Below, one piece after another: positions 25,556-35,873 of a stretch of DNA of 64,000 nucleotides. Position 1 is the stretch's first letter, and each line of letters opens with the position of its first letter. The notes under the pieces were generated by a model. It searched no databases and had not been told where the DNA came from. It worked only from the letters and a program-made list of their open reading frames with translations. Origin of the DNA: Thalassomonas viridans (lineage in GTDB: Bacteria; Pseudomonadota; Gammaproteobacteria; Enterobacterales; Alteromonadaceae); the NCBI RefSeq assembly GCF_000948985.2, contig NZ_CP059733.1:2418001-2482000 (forward strand), written 5' to 3'. The position numbers were made by a program, and so were the translations under genes.

Positions 25556-27376
25556 ATGCTCAGTTATAAAGCGCCAATAAGAGATATAAAGTTTTTATTC
25601 GAAGATGTGTTTGATTATTACGGGCATTATCAGAAATATCCTGAATATGCCGAAGCCACCCCAGACCTGGTGGATGCTATTTTTGCCGAATGCGCCAAGT
25701 TCAGCGAAAATGAGCTTTTGCCCCTAAACCAGAGTGGCGATAAGGAAGGCTGCCATTTTGATAATGGAGTAGTGACTACGCCTAAGGGTTTTAAAGAGGC
25801 GTACCGGCAATATGTCGAAGGGGGCTGGCAGAGTTTGTCGCATCCTGTAGAGCAGGGCGGGCAGGGGTTGCCGCCGTCTATGGGTATGGTGAAATCGGAA
25901 ATGATGGGTACGGCCAACTGGTCCTGGGGCATGTATCCGGGGCTGAGCCATGGCGCCATGAACACCATACAGGAGCACGGCAGCGACGAGCAGAAAGAGG
26001 TTTATCTGACCCGGCTGACGGAAGGCACCTGGACCGGCACCATGTGTCTGACCGAGCCTCAGTGCGGTACCGATTTAGGCCAGGTGAAAACCAAAGCGGT
26101 ACCCAACGGCGACGGCACCTATAATATTACTGGCACGAAAATTTTCATTTCCGCCGGGGAGCATGATTTGACGGAAAACATTGTCCATATTGTGCTGGCG
26201 CGCCTGCCGAATGCGCCGGCCGGCACCCGGGGCATTTCCCTGTTTATCGTGCCGAAAATGCAGGTGGATCAGCAGGGGAACCTGGGGGAGGGCAATAACG
26301 TTACCTGTGGTTCTATTGAAGATAAGATGGGCATTAAAGCCTCGGCTACCGCGGTATTGAACTTTGACAATGCCAAGGGGGTATTGATAGGGCCGGAAAA
26401 TAAGGGGCTGGAATGTATGTTCACCTTTATGAACACCGCCCGGGTGGGCACGGCGCTGCAGGGGATTTGTACCGCAGAGCTGGCCTACCAGAATTCCCTG
26501 TTGTATGCCAAAGACAGGCTGTCGATGCGTTCTTTATCAGGCAAGAAAGCACCGGAAAAAGTGGCCGACCCTATCATAGTACACCCGGATGTCCGTAAGA
26601 TGCTGATGACGCAAAAAGCCATCAGCGAAGGGGGCCGGGCAATGATTTATTATGCCGCCAAGCTGGTGGATGAAATCGAGAGCGCGAAAACAGAAGCCGA
26701 GCGCAAGGCCGCCGATGACCGTTTAGGTTTTATTACTCCTATCCTGAAGGCGTTTTTAACCGAGTTAGGCTGTGAAAGCGCCAGCCATGGCATGCAGGTT
26801 TTTGGCGGCCATGGTTATATTAAAGAGTGGGGTATGGAGCAGATAGTGCGCGATGCCCGTATTGCTACCTTGTATGAAGGCACTACCGGGATCCAGGCCC
26901 TGGATTTGCTGGGACGTAAAATTCTGCTTACCCGCGGTGTGGCCCTGAAAGATTTTGCCATGGAAATCCTGGGCTTCTGTAAGGATCACAGCATGATTTC
27001 CGGCTATAGCCATAAGCGGCAAATGAATAAGTTTATCTGGCCGTTAAGTAAAGCGGTGGCCAACTGGCAGCAGTATTCGTTGCGCATTGCCCTTAAGGCC
27101 AGAAAAGATCGCGACTTTATCGGCGCCTGTTCCGTTGATTACCTGATGTATTCAGGTTATATCGTGATGGCCTATTTCTGGGCGAAAATGGCCCAGGCGG
27201 CTTATGAAAAACTGGCCAGCGGAGTGGAAGACAGGGATTTCTACCGGGCAAAAATTAAAACCGCCGAGTTTTATTTCGAGCGTATGCTGCCCCGGACCCG
27301 GTCACTGGCAAAAACCATGATGGCAGATCCTAAGACCCTGATGCAGCTTGACGGCGAGTTATTGTCTTTCCTGTAG
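25556..27376 (+). CDS. Acyl-CoA dehydrogenase of the long (about 600-aa) type
   Basis: 606 aa. The ACAD core has CLTEPQCGTDLGQVKTKA (FAD/substrate loop), ITGTKIFISAGEHD, the QVFGGHGYIKEWGMEQ helix and YEGTTGIQALDLLGRK, which carries the catalytic-base Glu region. A C-terminal extension of about 130 residues is typical of the 600-residue class that includes 3-methylmercaptopropionyl-CoA dehydrogenase (DmdC)-like and medium/long-chain enzymes. Role: FAD-dependent first step of acyl-CoA beta-oxidation, cytoplasmic or membrane-associated. The FadR-like box supports straight-chain fatty-acid oxidation rather than DMSP breakdown. Followed by a strong terminator. Confidence 0.87.
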   Translation: MLSYKAPIRDIKFLFEDVFDYYGHYQKYPEYAEATPDLVDAIFAECAKFSENELLPLNQSGDKEGCHFDNGVVTTPKGFKEAYRQYVEGGWQSLSHPVEQGGQGLPPSMGMVKSEMMGTANWSWGMYPGLSHGAMNTIQEHGSDEQKEVYLTRLTEGTWTGTMCLTEPQCGTDLGQVKTKAVPNGDGTYNITGTKIFISAGEHDLTENIVHIVLARLPNAPAGTRGISLFIVPKMQVDQQGNLGEGNNVTCGSIEDKMGIKASATAVLNFDNAKGVLIGPENKGLECMFTFMNTARVGTALQGICTAELAYQNSLLYAKDRLSMRSLSGKKAPEKVADPIIVHPDVRKMLMTQKAISEGGRAMIYYAAKLVDEIESAKTEAERKAADDRLGFITPILKAFLTELGCESASHGMQVFGGHGYIKEWGMEQIVRDARIATLYEGTTGIQALDLLGRKILLTRGVALKDFAMEILGFCKDHSMISGYSHKRQMNKFIWPLSKAVANWQQYSLRIALKARKDRDFIGACSVDYLMYSGYIVMAYFWAKMAQAAYEKLASGVEDRDFYRAKIKTAEFYFERMLPRTRSLAKTMMADPKTLMQLDGELLSFL

Positions 27377-27394
27377 GTTAGTTTATCAGATATG

Positions 27395-27431
27395 AAAAAG
27401 CCCCGTTATCACCTGATGGCGGGGCTTTTTT
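27395..27431. terminator. Rho-independent terminator after the acyl-CoA dehydrogenase
   Basis: AAAAAGCCCCG/CGGGGCTTTTTT stem with a 14-nt loop, 18 bp after the stop. The A-run on the left makes it potentially active for the converging (-) acyltransferase gene as well. Confidence 0.85.
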
Positions 27432-27494
27432 GATGCGTTATATTGCCGAACAGGTTTCAGTAACAAGGAGATATTACGTGAATTACCTTCTATC

Positions 27495-28385
27495 TTAACG
27501 GGATAACTTTTCTATCAGCTGGTCTTTGACCTGCCAGCGATCGTTCAGCCATTGCTGGAAACGGGTCTTAAAGCCGGCGTCGCCGAAGTAGTCACCGATA
27601 ATTTCCTCGGATACCGGCAGCTGCTCTATTTCGATAACCACTTCTTTAAGTTTGCCGGTGAGCATATCCATCATGACATGCCCTGAATTGTCGGGGTAGA
27701 CCAGGGTGATGTTCAAGACTTTATTAAATTGCGATCCCAGGGTTGCCAGGGTAAAAGCAATGCCACCGGCTTTGGGCGGCAGCAAATGCTTGAAGCTGCT
27801 GTTTTGCGCCCGCTGTTTTTCTGGGGTACAACGGGTACCTTCGACGAAATTGATGATGGTGGTGGGCTGGTGTTTAAAATGGCTGCAAGAGTTTTTTGTG
27901 GTCTCTATGTCCTTGCCTTTGAGGTGCGGGCGTTTTTCCAGAAAACTTTTGCTGTAGCGCTTCATAAAGGGCATATCCAGCGCCCAGCAGGCCATGCCTA
28001 AAAAGGGCACCTTGCGCAGGTCTTCTTTCAAGAAAAATTTCGGCTCCGGGATACGGCTGCGGGCAAAATGTGCCAGCACCATGATATCAAACCAGCTTTG
28101 GTGGTTGGCGATAAGCAGGTACCAGGATTGTTTGTTGAGGCTTTCGCCGCCGCGGATCTGCCAATGGATGTTATTAAATAAGCTCATAATGGCAAAGTTA
28201 CCCCAGGCCCATAAACGGTAGATCATATGCATGGGCTGATACAGCATTTTCCGGGCGCGTGGCGTAGGCAAGAGGAGTTTTAACAGGCCGCCGAGAAAAA
28301 CCAAAGAGCCGCAAAAACTCAGGTTAAGGCAAAATAAGACAAAAGTCAGGGGAAAAATAACAAATCCGGGTAAAGCACTGAGCAT
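27495..28385 (-). CDS. PlsC-family acyltransferase (YihG-like)
   Basis: 296 aa with two N-terminal hydrophobic segments and acyltransferase motifs: NHQSWFD (HX4D, block I), a downstream FLKEDLRKVPFLG segment, FVEGTR (block III) and PPKAGGIAF (block IV). Length and the N-terminal membrane region fit the YihG branch of 1-acylglycerol-3-phosphate acyltransferase-like proteins, which act on phospholipids in the inner membrane. Single gene between two acyl-CoA dehydrogenases; no SD-like strong site is evident. Confidence 0.82.
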   Translation of the reverse strand: MLSALPGFVIFPLTFVLFCLNLSFCGSLVFLGGLLKLLLPTPRARKMLYQPMHMIYRLWAWGNFAIMSLFNNIHWQIRGGESLNKQSWYLLIANHQSWFDIMVLAHFARSRIPEPKFFLKEDLRKVPFLGMACWALDMPFMKRYSKSFLEKRPHLKGKDIETTKNSCSHFKHQPTTIINFVEGTRCTPEKQRAQNSSFKHLLPPKAGGIAFTLATLGSQFNKVLNITLVYPDNSGHVMMDMLTGKLKEVVIEIEQLPVSEEIIGDYFGDAGFKTRFQQWLNDRWQVKDQLIEKLSR

Positions 28386-28593
28386 ATCTGGTGAGAACCT
28401 CGCTTGGAATACTGACTGAAAAGGCGCTACTTTAACGATATTTGAAGAAAAAGGGTACTGGTTTATTTGTTACATATGTACGCTGAATTGTTGATTCTTA
28501 AGCTATTTCTTTCATTTTTCAGCCAATAAATTAATGATTTAAAAAAATCGCATACCGGTATCCGGTCATAACGGCATCACCTGTATTTTGCGC

Positions 28594-28620
28594 ATAAAAA
28601 ACCCTGCCGGAGCAGGGTTT
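28594..28620 (-). terminator. Rho-independent terminator after fadE
   Basis: AAACCCTGC/GCAGGGTTT stem with a 5-nt loop followed by TTTTTT on the (-) strand, 23 bp after the fadE stop. Confidence 0.85.
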
Positions 28621-28642
28621 CAGGTTTAACGCTTATATGGCG

Positions 28643-31105
28643 TTAGGCGGCGTGCGGCTGTTTTTTAGCTTCATCCTTTAGCAGGGATTTGTCCGCAGGC
28701 AAATCTGCCGGGTCAAAGTCATCGACATCTATGGCAGCTTTACGGCCGGTTTCAGCGCGGCGCAATAATTCTGCTTCCGTCTCATTGATGGCGCCGCAGG
28801 CCAGGCCCTGCTCCGCTACTTCGTTTAAGCGGTAGAAAGGCAGCTTAGTGCCCACTGCACGGCAAACCTTTTCAAAAATCGGCTCACAGGCGACGATATC
28901 GTCCAGGGTTTGTTCCAGCTGACCCATCAGGTTGCTGCTTTCGCGGGCAAGGTATTGTCCCTCGCCTAAGCGGCTTCTGGCATCGCTCGGGGTTTGCAGC
29001 AGACGGGCAACCTGGTGATCTCTTTTATCTGACGGTTTGGTTAACCAGCAGCCTAACGGCAGTACCAGTACCCTTAACGCCCGGCCGACGATTTTATTCG
29101 GGAAGTTGGTCAGCATGGCATCCATGGCTTGCTGGATATTGTACAAGCAATCTTCAACCGCCCATTGCATTAATGGTAAGTCTTCGGCCCTGCGTCCTTC
29201 GTCGTTGAAACGTTTTAAGGTGGCAGATGCCAGGTACAGATAACTTAACATGTCTCCTAAGCGGGCAGAAACACGTTCTCTGCGTTTAAGATCACCGCCC
29301 AGGGTCAGCATAGCGACATCCGACAACATGGCCAGGTTGGAGCTGAAGCGCGTCATTAACTGGTAGTAACGGCGAGTTTCGTCCTGATAAGGGGTTTTCA
29401 CTAAACGTGAGCCGGACAGGGAGAACCACAGGCTGCGGAAAATATTGCTGACGGCGAAACCGACATGGCCAAACAGGGCATGGTCGAAATCATCCAGTGC
29501 CTGCTTGCTGTCTTTGTTGCCGGCCGCCTGTAGCTCCGCCAGTACATATGGATGGCAGCGGATGGCGCCCTGGCCGTAGATGATCATGTTACGGGTCAGG
29601 ATATTGGCCCCTTCTACCGTGATGGCAACAGGCGCCCCCTGATAACCGCGGGCAAGATAGTTGTTCGGTCCCATACAGATGCCTTTACCGCCGTGGATAT
29701 CCATGGAGTCGGTGACACAGGCACGCATTTTTTCCGTTAAATGGTATTTGGCGATGGCGGAAATTACCGAAGGTTTCTCACCCAGGTCGATGGCGCCGGT
29801 AGACATAGTGGTTACCGCGTCCATCAGGTAAGCATTACCGCCGATACGGCCCAATGCTTCTTCGATGCCTTCCATTTTACCTATAGGCAGTTTGAACTGG
29901 CGGCGGATACGGCTGTAGGCGCCGGTTGCCATGGCAAGCGATTTAACGCCGCCGGCACTGGTTGAAGGCAGGGTAATGGCACGGCCAACCGATAAACATT
30001 CTACCAGCATACGCCAGCCCTGGCCGGCCATTTTCGGGCCGCCGATAATAAAGTCTAGCGGTACGAAAACATCTTTACCTTGGGTCGGACCGTTCTGGAA
30101 AGGTACGTTAAGCGGGAAGTGGCGGCGGCCTGTGATCACCCCGTCAAGATGGGTGGGGATCAGGGCACAGGTAATGCCCAGGTCTTCTTCATCGCCGAGT
30201 AAGTGATCGGGATCCTGTAATTTAAACGCCAGGCCTAACACTGTGGCTACCGGCGCCAGGGTAATGTAGCGCTTGTCCCAGGTCAGGCGCATACCTAAAA
30301 CTTCTTTACCTTCGAACTCGCCTTTACAGACTACGCCGAAATCAGGAATGGCACCGGCATCGGAGCCGGCTTCCGGGCTGGTTAAGGCAAAACAGGGAAT
30401 TTCTTCACCTTTGACCAGACGCGGCAGGTAATAATCCTGCTGCTCTTTGGTACCGTAATGTTGTAATAACTCACCCGGGCCTAAGGAGTTAGGTACGCCG
30501 ACGGTACTGGACAATACGCTGCTGGCGCCGGTCAATTTCTGCAATACCCGCGACTGGGCATAGGCGCAGAATTCCAGGCCACCGTATTCTTTTTTGATGA
30601 TCATGGCGAAGAACTTATTGTCTTTCAGGTACTGCCAGATTTCAGGAGACAGGTCGGCTCTTTCATGTGTGGTGTGCCAGTCGTCGATCATGGCGCAGAC
30701 TTCTTCCACCGGGCCGTCTAAAAATGCCTGCTCTTCGGCGCTTAAGCGGGGCTGGGGGAAGTTATGCAGCTTTTGCCAGTCGGGGGCGCCGCGGAACAGG
30801 TCGGCATCGAACCAGGTGGTACCGGCGTTAATGGCTTCCTGCTCGGTGCGGGACATTTCCGGCATAATTCCCCGGTATAAGTCCAGCAAAGGACTGGTGA
30901 TATATTGTTTTCTGAAGTTGGTGACATTCAGGGGCAGGGCAATTAAGGCAAAGACGACCCAGCCGAGAAAAGAGATCACAGAGAAGAAAGTTCCCAGTGC
31001 CATCAGCACGGTAAACGCCAGGGTATAGCTTGATAAGCTGGCCCTGGAATAAGCCATAAACCAGCTCAAGGCGATTGCACTGGTTATCCAAATTAAAATA
31101 TCCAC
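28643..31105 (-). CDS. fadE: Acyl-CoA dehydrogenase FadE
   Basis: 820 aa, close to E. coli FadE (814). Two N-terminal hydrophobic segments (about 5-25 and 32-58) anchor it to the membrane. The ACAD core includes [43 protein letters not shown] and [20 protein letters not shown], followed by the long C-terminal FadE-specific domain. Role: first oxidation of long- and medium-chain acyl-CoA. A FadR-like box lies 18 bp upstream of the start. The gene is monocistronic and has its own terminator. Confidence 0.93.
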   Translation of the reverse strand: MDILIWITSAIALSWFMAYSRASLSSYTLAFTVLMALGTFFSVISFLGWVVFALIALPLNVTNFRKQYITSPLLDLYRGIMPEMSRTEQEAINAGTTWFDADLFRGAPDWQKLHNFPQPRLSAEEQAFLDGPVEEVCAMIDDWHTTHERADLSPEIWQYLKDNKFFAMIIKKEYGGLEFCAYAQSRVLQKLTGASSVLSSTVGVPNSLGPGELLQHYGTKEQQDYYLPRLVKGEEIPCFALTSPEAGSDAGAIPDFGVVCKGEFEGKEVLGMRLTWDKRYITLAPVATVLGLAFKLQDPDHLLGDEEDLGITCALIPTHLDGVITGRRHFPLNVPFQNGPTQGKDVFVPLDFIIGGPKMAGQGWRMLVECLSVGRAITLPSTSAGGVKSLAMATGAYSRIRRQFKLPIGKMEGIEEALGRIGGNAYLMDAVTTMSTGAIDLGEKPSVISAIAKYHLTEKMRACVTDSMDIHGGKGICMGPNNYLARGYQGAPVAITVEGANILTRNMIIYGQGAIRCHPYVLAELQAAGNKDSKQALDDFDHALFGHVGFAVSNIFRSLWFSLSGSRLVKTPYQDETRRYYQLMTRFSSNLAMLSDVAMLTLGGDLKRRERVSARLGDMLSYLYLASATLKRFNDEGRRAEDLPLMQWAVEDCLYNIQQAMDAMLTNFPNKIVGRALRVLVLPLGCWLTKPSDKRDHQVARLLQTPSDARSRLGEGQYLARESSNLMGQLEQTLDDIVACEPIFEKVCRAVGTKLPFYRLNEVAEQGLACGAINETEAELLRRAETGRKAAIDVDDFDPADLPADKSLLKDEAKKQPHAA

Positions 31106-31122
31106 AAAATTTCCTTACTATC

Positions 31123-31139
31123 TAGAGGTCAGACCACAT
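31123..31139 (-). promoter_or_regulatory. FadR-like operator upstream of fadE
   Basis: TAGAGGTCAGACCACAT contains GGTC-N-GACCA, the core of the FadR consensus. It sits 18-34 bp upstream of the fadE start codon. Together with the site at 25471-25487 it indicates a shared fatty-acid regulon. Confidence 0.6.
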
Positions 31140-31339
31140 GGTTATAGAGTAAAGCCAAGGGCAGCTAATTTCAATTATTTTTTAACTGCCGCTCCCGCTT
31201 TGGCTTTATCTTTTAGTTATAGGTCATTTTTATTATTTGTACCTGAGGCGTTACCCGGGACGATTTATCGACTAAAATTATCGGTACCTGGCAGCAATTA
31301 CTGCTTGCGCCTGCAAGTATAAAAAGCCTGGAGTTCAAG

Positions 31340-32743
31340 ATGATTTCATATCGACTCGAAAGTGATTCCTTTGGTGAATTACCCGTCCCCGATGATAAAT
31401 ACTACGGCGCGCAAACCGCCCGTTCGTTAATCAATTTTGCCATTGGCGATGAAACCTTGCCTAAGCCCCTGATCCGGGCTTTAGGGGTAGTGAAACAGGC
31501 TGCGGCCCAGGTGAACATGGAATTTGGCCTCTTGCCCAAGGCGTTGGCGGAAGTGATCATTGCGGCGGCTTCTGAGGTGGCGGCGGGGGAGCTGGACCAT
31601 CATTTTCCCCTGTCGGTGTGGCAAAGCGGCTCCGGCACCCAAAGCAATATGAATTGCAATGAAGTGATCGCCAACCGCGCCATTGAAATGCTCGGTGGGG
31701 AAAAGGGCTCGAAAACCCCGATACATCCCAATGATCACTGCAATATGGGGCAGTCGTCCAACGATACTTTCCCTACGGCTATGCATATTGCCGCCGTCGA
31801 GGAAATTAACTTAGGTTTGTTACCGGCGCTGCATGCCCTTAAAGACGCCATTAAAAAGAAAGCTATCGCCTTTGAACATCTGGTTAAAATCGGCCGCACC
31901 CATATGCAGGACGCCACGCCTTTGACCCTGGGGCAGGAGTTTTCCGGTTATCATACACAGGTTGAGCATGGCATACGTCGCCTTGAAGCGGTATTGCCGG
32001 CCCTTTATCAGCTTGCCCAGGGGGGCACGGCGGTGGGCACGGGGTTAAATGCCATGGCGGGGTTTGATGTCAAGTTTGCCCGCCAGGTGGCTAAAATCAC
32101 CCAGTTTCCTTTTGTCAGCGCCGACAATAAATTCGAAGCCCTGGCCGCCCATGATGCCCTGGTGGAAGCCAGCGGCGCGTTAAATACCCTGGCGGTAAGC
32201 CTGATGAAAATTGCCAACGATATTCGGTTGCTTGGCTCGGGACCGCGTTGCGGCATCGGGGAGATTTGCCTGCCGGAAAACGAACCCGGCTCTTCCATTA
32301 TGCCGGGTAAGGTTAACCCGACCCAGTGTGAGGCCTTGACCATGGTTGCCGCCCAGGTGATGGGTAACCATACCTGCATCAGTATTGCCGGGGCTAGCGG
32401 GCATTTTGAACTGAATGTTTTTAAACCTGTGATGATCTACAACCTGCTGCAGTCAATTCGTTTGCTGACCGACGGCTGCATCAGCTTTACCGAAAAATGT
32501 GTCGACGGTATCAGCGCTAACGAGCAAAGGATTCATGAATTGAGGGACCGCTCCCTAATGTTGGTGACAGCCCTTAATCCGCATATCGGCTATGACAATG
32601 CCGCGAAAATTGCCAGGAAAGCCCATCAGGAGGGTACGAGTCTGCTGGAGGCGGCTCTGGCGCTTAAGTTGTTGACTAAAGAGCAGTTTGAGGCCTGGGT
32701 GGTGCCTGAAAAAATGATAGGCAATTCTGATGATAAAGCCTGA
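31340..32743 (+). CDS. fumC: Class II fumarate hydratase
   Basis: 467 aa, the normal length. Signature [11 protein letters not shown] and the active-site segments [28 protein letters not shown] and [16 protein letters not shown] are all present; the residues match fumarase rather than aspartase or argininosuccinate lyase. Role: reversible hydration of fumarate to malate in the TCA cycle, iron-independent, cytoplasmic homotetramer. Monocistronic, divergent from fadE. Confidence 0.95.
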   Translation: MISYRLESDSFGELPVPDDKYYGAQTARSLINFAIGDETLPKPLIRALGVVKQAAAQVNMEFGLLPKALAEVIIAAASEVAAGELDHHFPLSVWQSGSGTQSNMNCNEVIANRAIEMLGGEKGSKTPIHPNDHCNMGQSSNDTFPTAMHIAAVEEINLGLLPALHALKDAIKKKAIAFEHLVKIGRTHMQDATPLTLGQEFSGYHTQVEHGIRRLEAVLPALYQLAQGGTAVGTGLNAMAGFDVKFARQVAKITQFPFVSADNKFEALAAHDALVEASGALNTLAVSLMKIANDIRLLGSGPRCGIGEICLPENEPGSSIMPGKVNPTQCEALTMVAAQVMGNHTCISIAGASGHFELNVFKPVMIYNLLQSIRLLTDGCISFTEKCVDGISANEQRIHELRDRSLMLVTALNPHIGYDNAAKIARKAHQEGTSLLEAALALKLLTKEQFEAWVVPEKMIGNSDDKA

Positions 32744-32898
32744 TCTTTACTTGATAGTCAGGTAATCTTGCTGATCCGATGAGTTGCTGACTTTATCTTT
32801 TTCCTTTGTTATATTCGCTGTATTACAACAGGGGACAATGACCTGTTATGCAGGCATTGTCATTATTATTTACGGAAAACGCGAAGGAAAAGCAACAT

Positions 32899-33306
32899 AT
32901 GACGCAATCAATTGAAACTTGTCTGCAGCAATGGCATGACGTGGTAAAACATCAGGATATGGCTCTTTTAAATGACATCCTGGCAGACGAAGTGGAGTTT
33001 CATTCCCCTACGGTGTGGAAGCCCAAAGAAGGCAAGCAAATCACGGCCTATATCCTGAAAACCGTGATGGGGATTTTCCAGGACTTTACCTATCGCCGCC
33101 AGTTTATTTCCGGTAACAGTGTGGTACTGGAATTTTCTGCCATGGTGGCGGGAAAAAACATTAAAGGTATAGATATGATCCGCTGGAATGAGCAGGGGAA
33201 AATCGAGCATTTCGAAGTCATGCTCAGGCCGTTAAACGGTTTGCAGGCGATGCTGGAAATTATGACGGCAGATCTGCAAAAAGCCGGTTTTGTTCCTAAA
33301 GATTAA
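32899..33306 (+). CDS. SnoaL/NTF2-like domain protein
   Basis: 135 aa from the ATG at 32899, which has AAGGA at proper spacing; an in-frame ATG at 32848 would add 17 residues of unlike character. The protein is one NTF2-like cone fold: helices then a curved sheet (DEVEFHSPTVW, VVLEFSAMVAGKNIKGIDMIRW, GKIEHFEVMLRPL). Many such proteins are annotated as polyketide-cyclase-like, but enzymatic function is not implied. No operon partner. Confidence 0.72.
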   Translation: MTQSIETCLQQWHDVVKHQDMALLNDILADEVEFHSPTVWKPKEGKQITAYILKTVMGIFQDFTYRRQFISGNSVVLEFSAMVAGKNIKGIDMIRWNEQGKIEHFEVMLRPLNGLQAMLEIMTADLQKAGFVPKD

Positions 33307-33542
33307 TCACTTCTTTTTGCAGATTAAGGTGGATTTACCCCTCTTAGCTTTAATCTGCTAATTCCCTAAATTTCCTTTCTATTCTAGCCTGTTTTTAATT
33401 AGTGATCTTGCACTCAATACAGGGTAAATTATTATTATCTTAAATGCTTTGTTAATGATGAAAAAGCTGTTTTACTAACAAACGCCACTGGCAACAAACC
33501 AGGCTTACTTCTCTAAAATTTTATTTAAAGGGTATTAATTCT

Positions 33543-34352
33543 ATGTGTGAGCTACTGGCCATGAGTGCTAACGTTCCTACCGATATTTGTTTCAGTTTTA
33601 CCGGGTTAATGCAGCGGGGCGGCAATACCGGTCCCCATAAGGACGGCTGGGGGGTTACCTTTTATGAAGGCAAGGGCTGCCGCAGCTTTAAAGATCCTAT
33701 GCCCAGCGCCCATTCTCCCATCGCACGCCTGGTGACTGAATATCCCATAAAAAGTGAAGCGGTGATTTGCCATATCCGGCAGGCCAATTCAGGTGCCGTC
33801 TGCCTGGAAAATACCCATCCGTTTACCCGGCAAATGTGGGGCAAAAACTGGACTTATGCCCATAACGGCCAGTTAAAGGATTTTATCGAAACTGTGCCGG
33901 TAAAGCTGCACTTGCCGGTCGGCACCACCGACAGCGAGCATGCCTTTTGCTGGATACTGGACCAGCTCCATTACCAGTTTGGCGATCAGCAGCCAGAAGC
34001 CTGTGAACTGTTTACTTTTATTGCCGGCTTAAGCGAGCGTATCAATCAATACGGGGTGTTTAATGTCATTATCACAGACGGCGAAAGCCTGTTTGCCTTT
34101 TGCTCGAATAACCTGCACTGGATCACCCGGCGGGCGCCTTTCGGCCGGGCCAGCCTGATCGATGCCGAAATGTTGGTGGATTTTCAGCAGGAAACCGGCG
34201 ATAGGGATATAGTGACGGTGATCGCCACCCAGCCGCTGACGGAAGATGAAACCTGGCATAAGATGTCGCCGGGGCAATGGCAGCTGTTTTGTCTGGGGGA
34301 ATCTATTGCTTGCGGGCAAATGCAGGTTGCTGAAACCAGCGAGGCTAAATAA
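33543..34352 (+). CDS. Class II glutamine amidotransferase, YafJ-like
   Basis: 269 aa. It begins MCELLAMSANVP, placing the nucleophile Cys2 directly after the initiator Met. The Ntn-hydrolase glutaminase core shows HKDGWGV, CHIRQANSG, NTHPF and AHNGQL. It is a stand-alone amidotransferase domain without a synthase module, as in E. coli YafJ, whose physiological role is unsettled. Convergent with the DUF3108 gene across a strong hairpin. Confidence 0.85.
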   Translation: MCELLAMSANVPTDICFSFTGLMQRGGNTGPHKDGWGVTFYEGKGCRSFKDPMPSAHSPIARLVTEYPIKSEAVICHIRQANSGAVCLENTHPFTRQMWGKNWTYAHNGQLKDFIETVPVKLHLPVGTTDSEHAFCWILDQLHYQFGDQQPEACELFTFIAGLSERINQYGVFNVIITDGESLFAFCSNNLHWITRRAPFGRASLIDAEMLVDFQQETGDRDIVTVIATQPLTEDETWHKMSPGQWQLFCLGESIACGQMQVAETSEAK

Positions 34353-34366
34353 CCGAGCTGGTATTG

Positions 34367-34396
34367 AGGGTAACAAGCACTGGGGCTTGCTACCCT
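34367..34396. terminator. Hairpin between convergent yafJ-like and DUF3108 genes
   Basis: AGGGTAACAAGC/GCTTGCTACCCT pairs over 12 positions with one mismatch and a 6-nt loop. No clear U-tract; assigned by position between converging stops. Confidence 0.45.
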
Positions 34397-34416
34397 AAAA
34401 CTGTTATTAACTGGGA

Positions 34417-35196
34417 TTAATTGGCTTGTTTTTCAGTTGAAGGCAGGGAGGCGGCGACTGTTTTGCCGTCTACCGTCAGGTCCGTTAGCTGAGCCTCAAA
34501 TTGCTTCACCCCGGCTTTTACCTGGAAAAGTTTTACCAGCAGGTAATCCAGTTCAGGGGCAAACCAGGCATAGGTGATGCGTTTTTTGTCCACCACTTCC
34601 CGTTTGAATTTTACCGTTTTGACCAGGCCATAGGGCAGGAGTATTTCTTCCTCGCCGTCGTACTGGTAAACATAATTTTTGATTTTGCCCGAGCTTTTGA
34701 TCACCGGATAAACAAAATGCTGCTGTTCGGGATGGGCCAGTAGATTCAGGCGGTTCTGCAAATGGTAACTTAAGGGGTCCTGCAGGTTTTGGCTAAAATC
34801 TACCTTGATGGTTTGCTGCTCTTTAACGTCGAAAGCGCTGTTGCCGGCAACGTCATATTGCCATTCGTAATGTTTGTTGCGGCCGGTGCCTTCCCTGTCG
34901 TATTTATAATGTTGGGGAATGACCTTGTTATCCCGGATTTGGAGCAGGGAGGATTCCTTGCGTTTGTCCGAAAAGATCAGCCATTCGATATCTGTGCTGT
35001 AGCTGTAGCGGGCGCTGCCGTCGCTTTGGTAGCTGAGCTGGCGGCTGGCAGTGCCTACGGGATCATCTTTATGAATAATGCTGTATGAGGCAGTAAAAGG
35101 TTTTACTGCTATATCGTTTGTTGCCGAATCCCCGGCAAAGGCCCAAACGGACGGACACAGGGCCGTTAAAAACAAAGGATATAATTTTTTCAACAT
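34417..35196 (-). CDS. DUF3108 domain periplasmic protein
   Basis: 259 aa with a Sec signal peptide (MLKKLYPLFLTALCPSVWAFA). The mature part has the DUF3108 pattern: FTASYSIIHKDDPVGTASRQL near the start, YKYDREGTGRNKHYEW in the middle and ITYAWFAPELDYLLVKLFQVKAG near the end. Family members are beta-rich periplasmic or outer-membrane-associated proteins without proven function. It lies 29 bp after purN on the same strand, an arrangement I associate with related genera. Confidence 0.75.
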   Translation of the reverse strand: MLKKLYPLFLTALCPSVWAFAGDSATNDIAVKPFTASYSIIHKDDPVGTASRQLSYQSDGSARYSYSTDIEWLIFSDKRKESSLLQIRDNKVIPQHYKYDREGTGRNKHYEWQYDVAGNSAFDVKEQQTIKVDFSQNLQDPLSYHLQNRLNLLAHPEQQHFVYPVIKSSGKIKNYVYQYDGEEEILLPYGLVKTVKFKREVVDKKRITYAWFAPELDYLLVKLFQVKAGVKQFEAQLTDLTVDGKTVAASLPSTEKQAN

Positions 35197-35225
35197 GTTA
35201 CTACCTCATCACTTAGTGCTTTTTA

Positions 35226-35870
35226 TTACTCATCGCTGGCATAACCCGATAAAGGCAAGGCCTTATTATCGAGTATTGCCTGATCCTCCGACATGCGCAG
35301 TCGTCCCTGGCAGAACCATTTCACCACTAAAGGGTAAATACGGTGCTCCTGTTCGTGGACACGAGCGGCGAGATCACTTGCTTCATCTCCGGGAAACACC
35401 GGAACTTTTGCCTGTAAAATAACCGGACCGCCATCGAGCTCTTCGGTAACAAAATGGATACTGACCCCATGTTCCGTGTCGCCGGCATCGATTGCGCGTT
35501 GGTGGGTATTTAATCCCTGGTACTTGGGCAACAAAGATGGATGAATGTTCAATAATTTTCCAGAATAATGTTGCACAAAGCCCGGCGTCAGGATCCGCAT
35601 AAACCCGGCCAGCACCACCAGGTCCGGCTGATAGGCGTCAATTTGGGCAATTAACGCCTGATCATATGCTTCCCTGGAGTCAAAGCTGGTATGGGATAAG
35701 GTGACGGCATCCACACCGGCATTTTCCGCCCGGGTCAAACCGTAAGCGTCTGCCTTGTTGGAAATTACCGCCACCACTTCACCGGGATAATCACAGGTTT
35801 TGCTGGCATCCAGCAGGGCCTGCAAATTGCTGCCGCTGCCGGAAATTAATACCAGAATTCGACTCGGCAT
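35226..35870 (-). CDS. purN: Phosphoribosylglycinamide formyltransferase
   Basis: 214 aa. The N-terminal SGSGSNLQALLD loop binds phosphate, and NIHPSLLPKYQG holds the catalytic Asn108 and His110; a downstream GVSIHFVTEELDGGPVI segment carries the remaining Asp. Role: formyl transfer from 10-formyl-THF to GAR in purine synthesis. It begins 3 bp after the purM stop. Confidence 0.95.
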   Translation of the reverse strand: MPSRILVLISGSGSNLQALLDASKTCDYPGEVVAVISNKADAYGLTRAENAGVDAVTLSHTSFDSREAYDQALIAQIDAYQPDLVVLAGFMRILTPGFVQHYSGKLLNIHPSLLPKYQGLNTHQRAIDAGDTEHGVSIHFVTEELDGGPVILQAKVPVFPGDEASDLAARVHEQEHRIYPLVVKWFCQGRLRMSEDQAILDNKALPLSGYASDE

Positions 35871-35873
35871 GCC

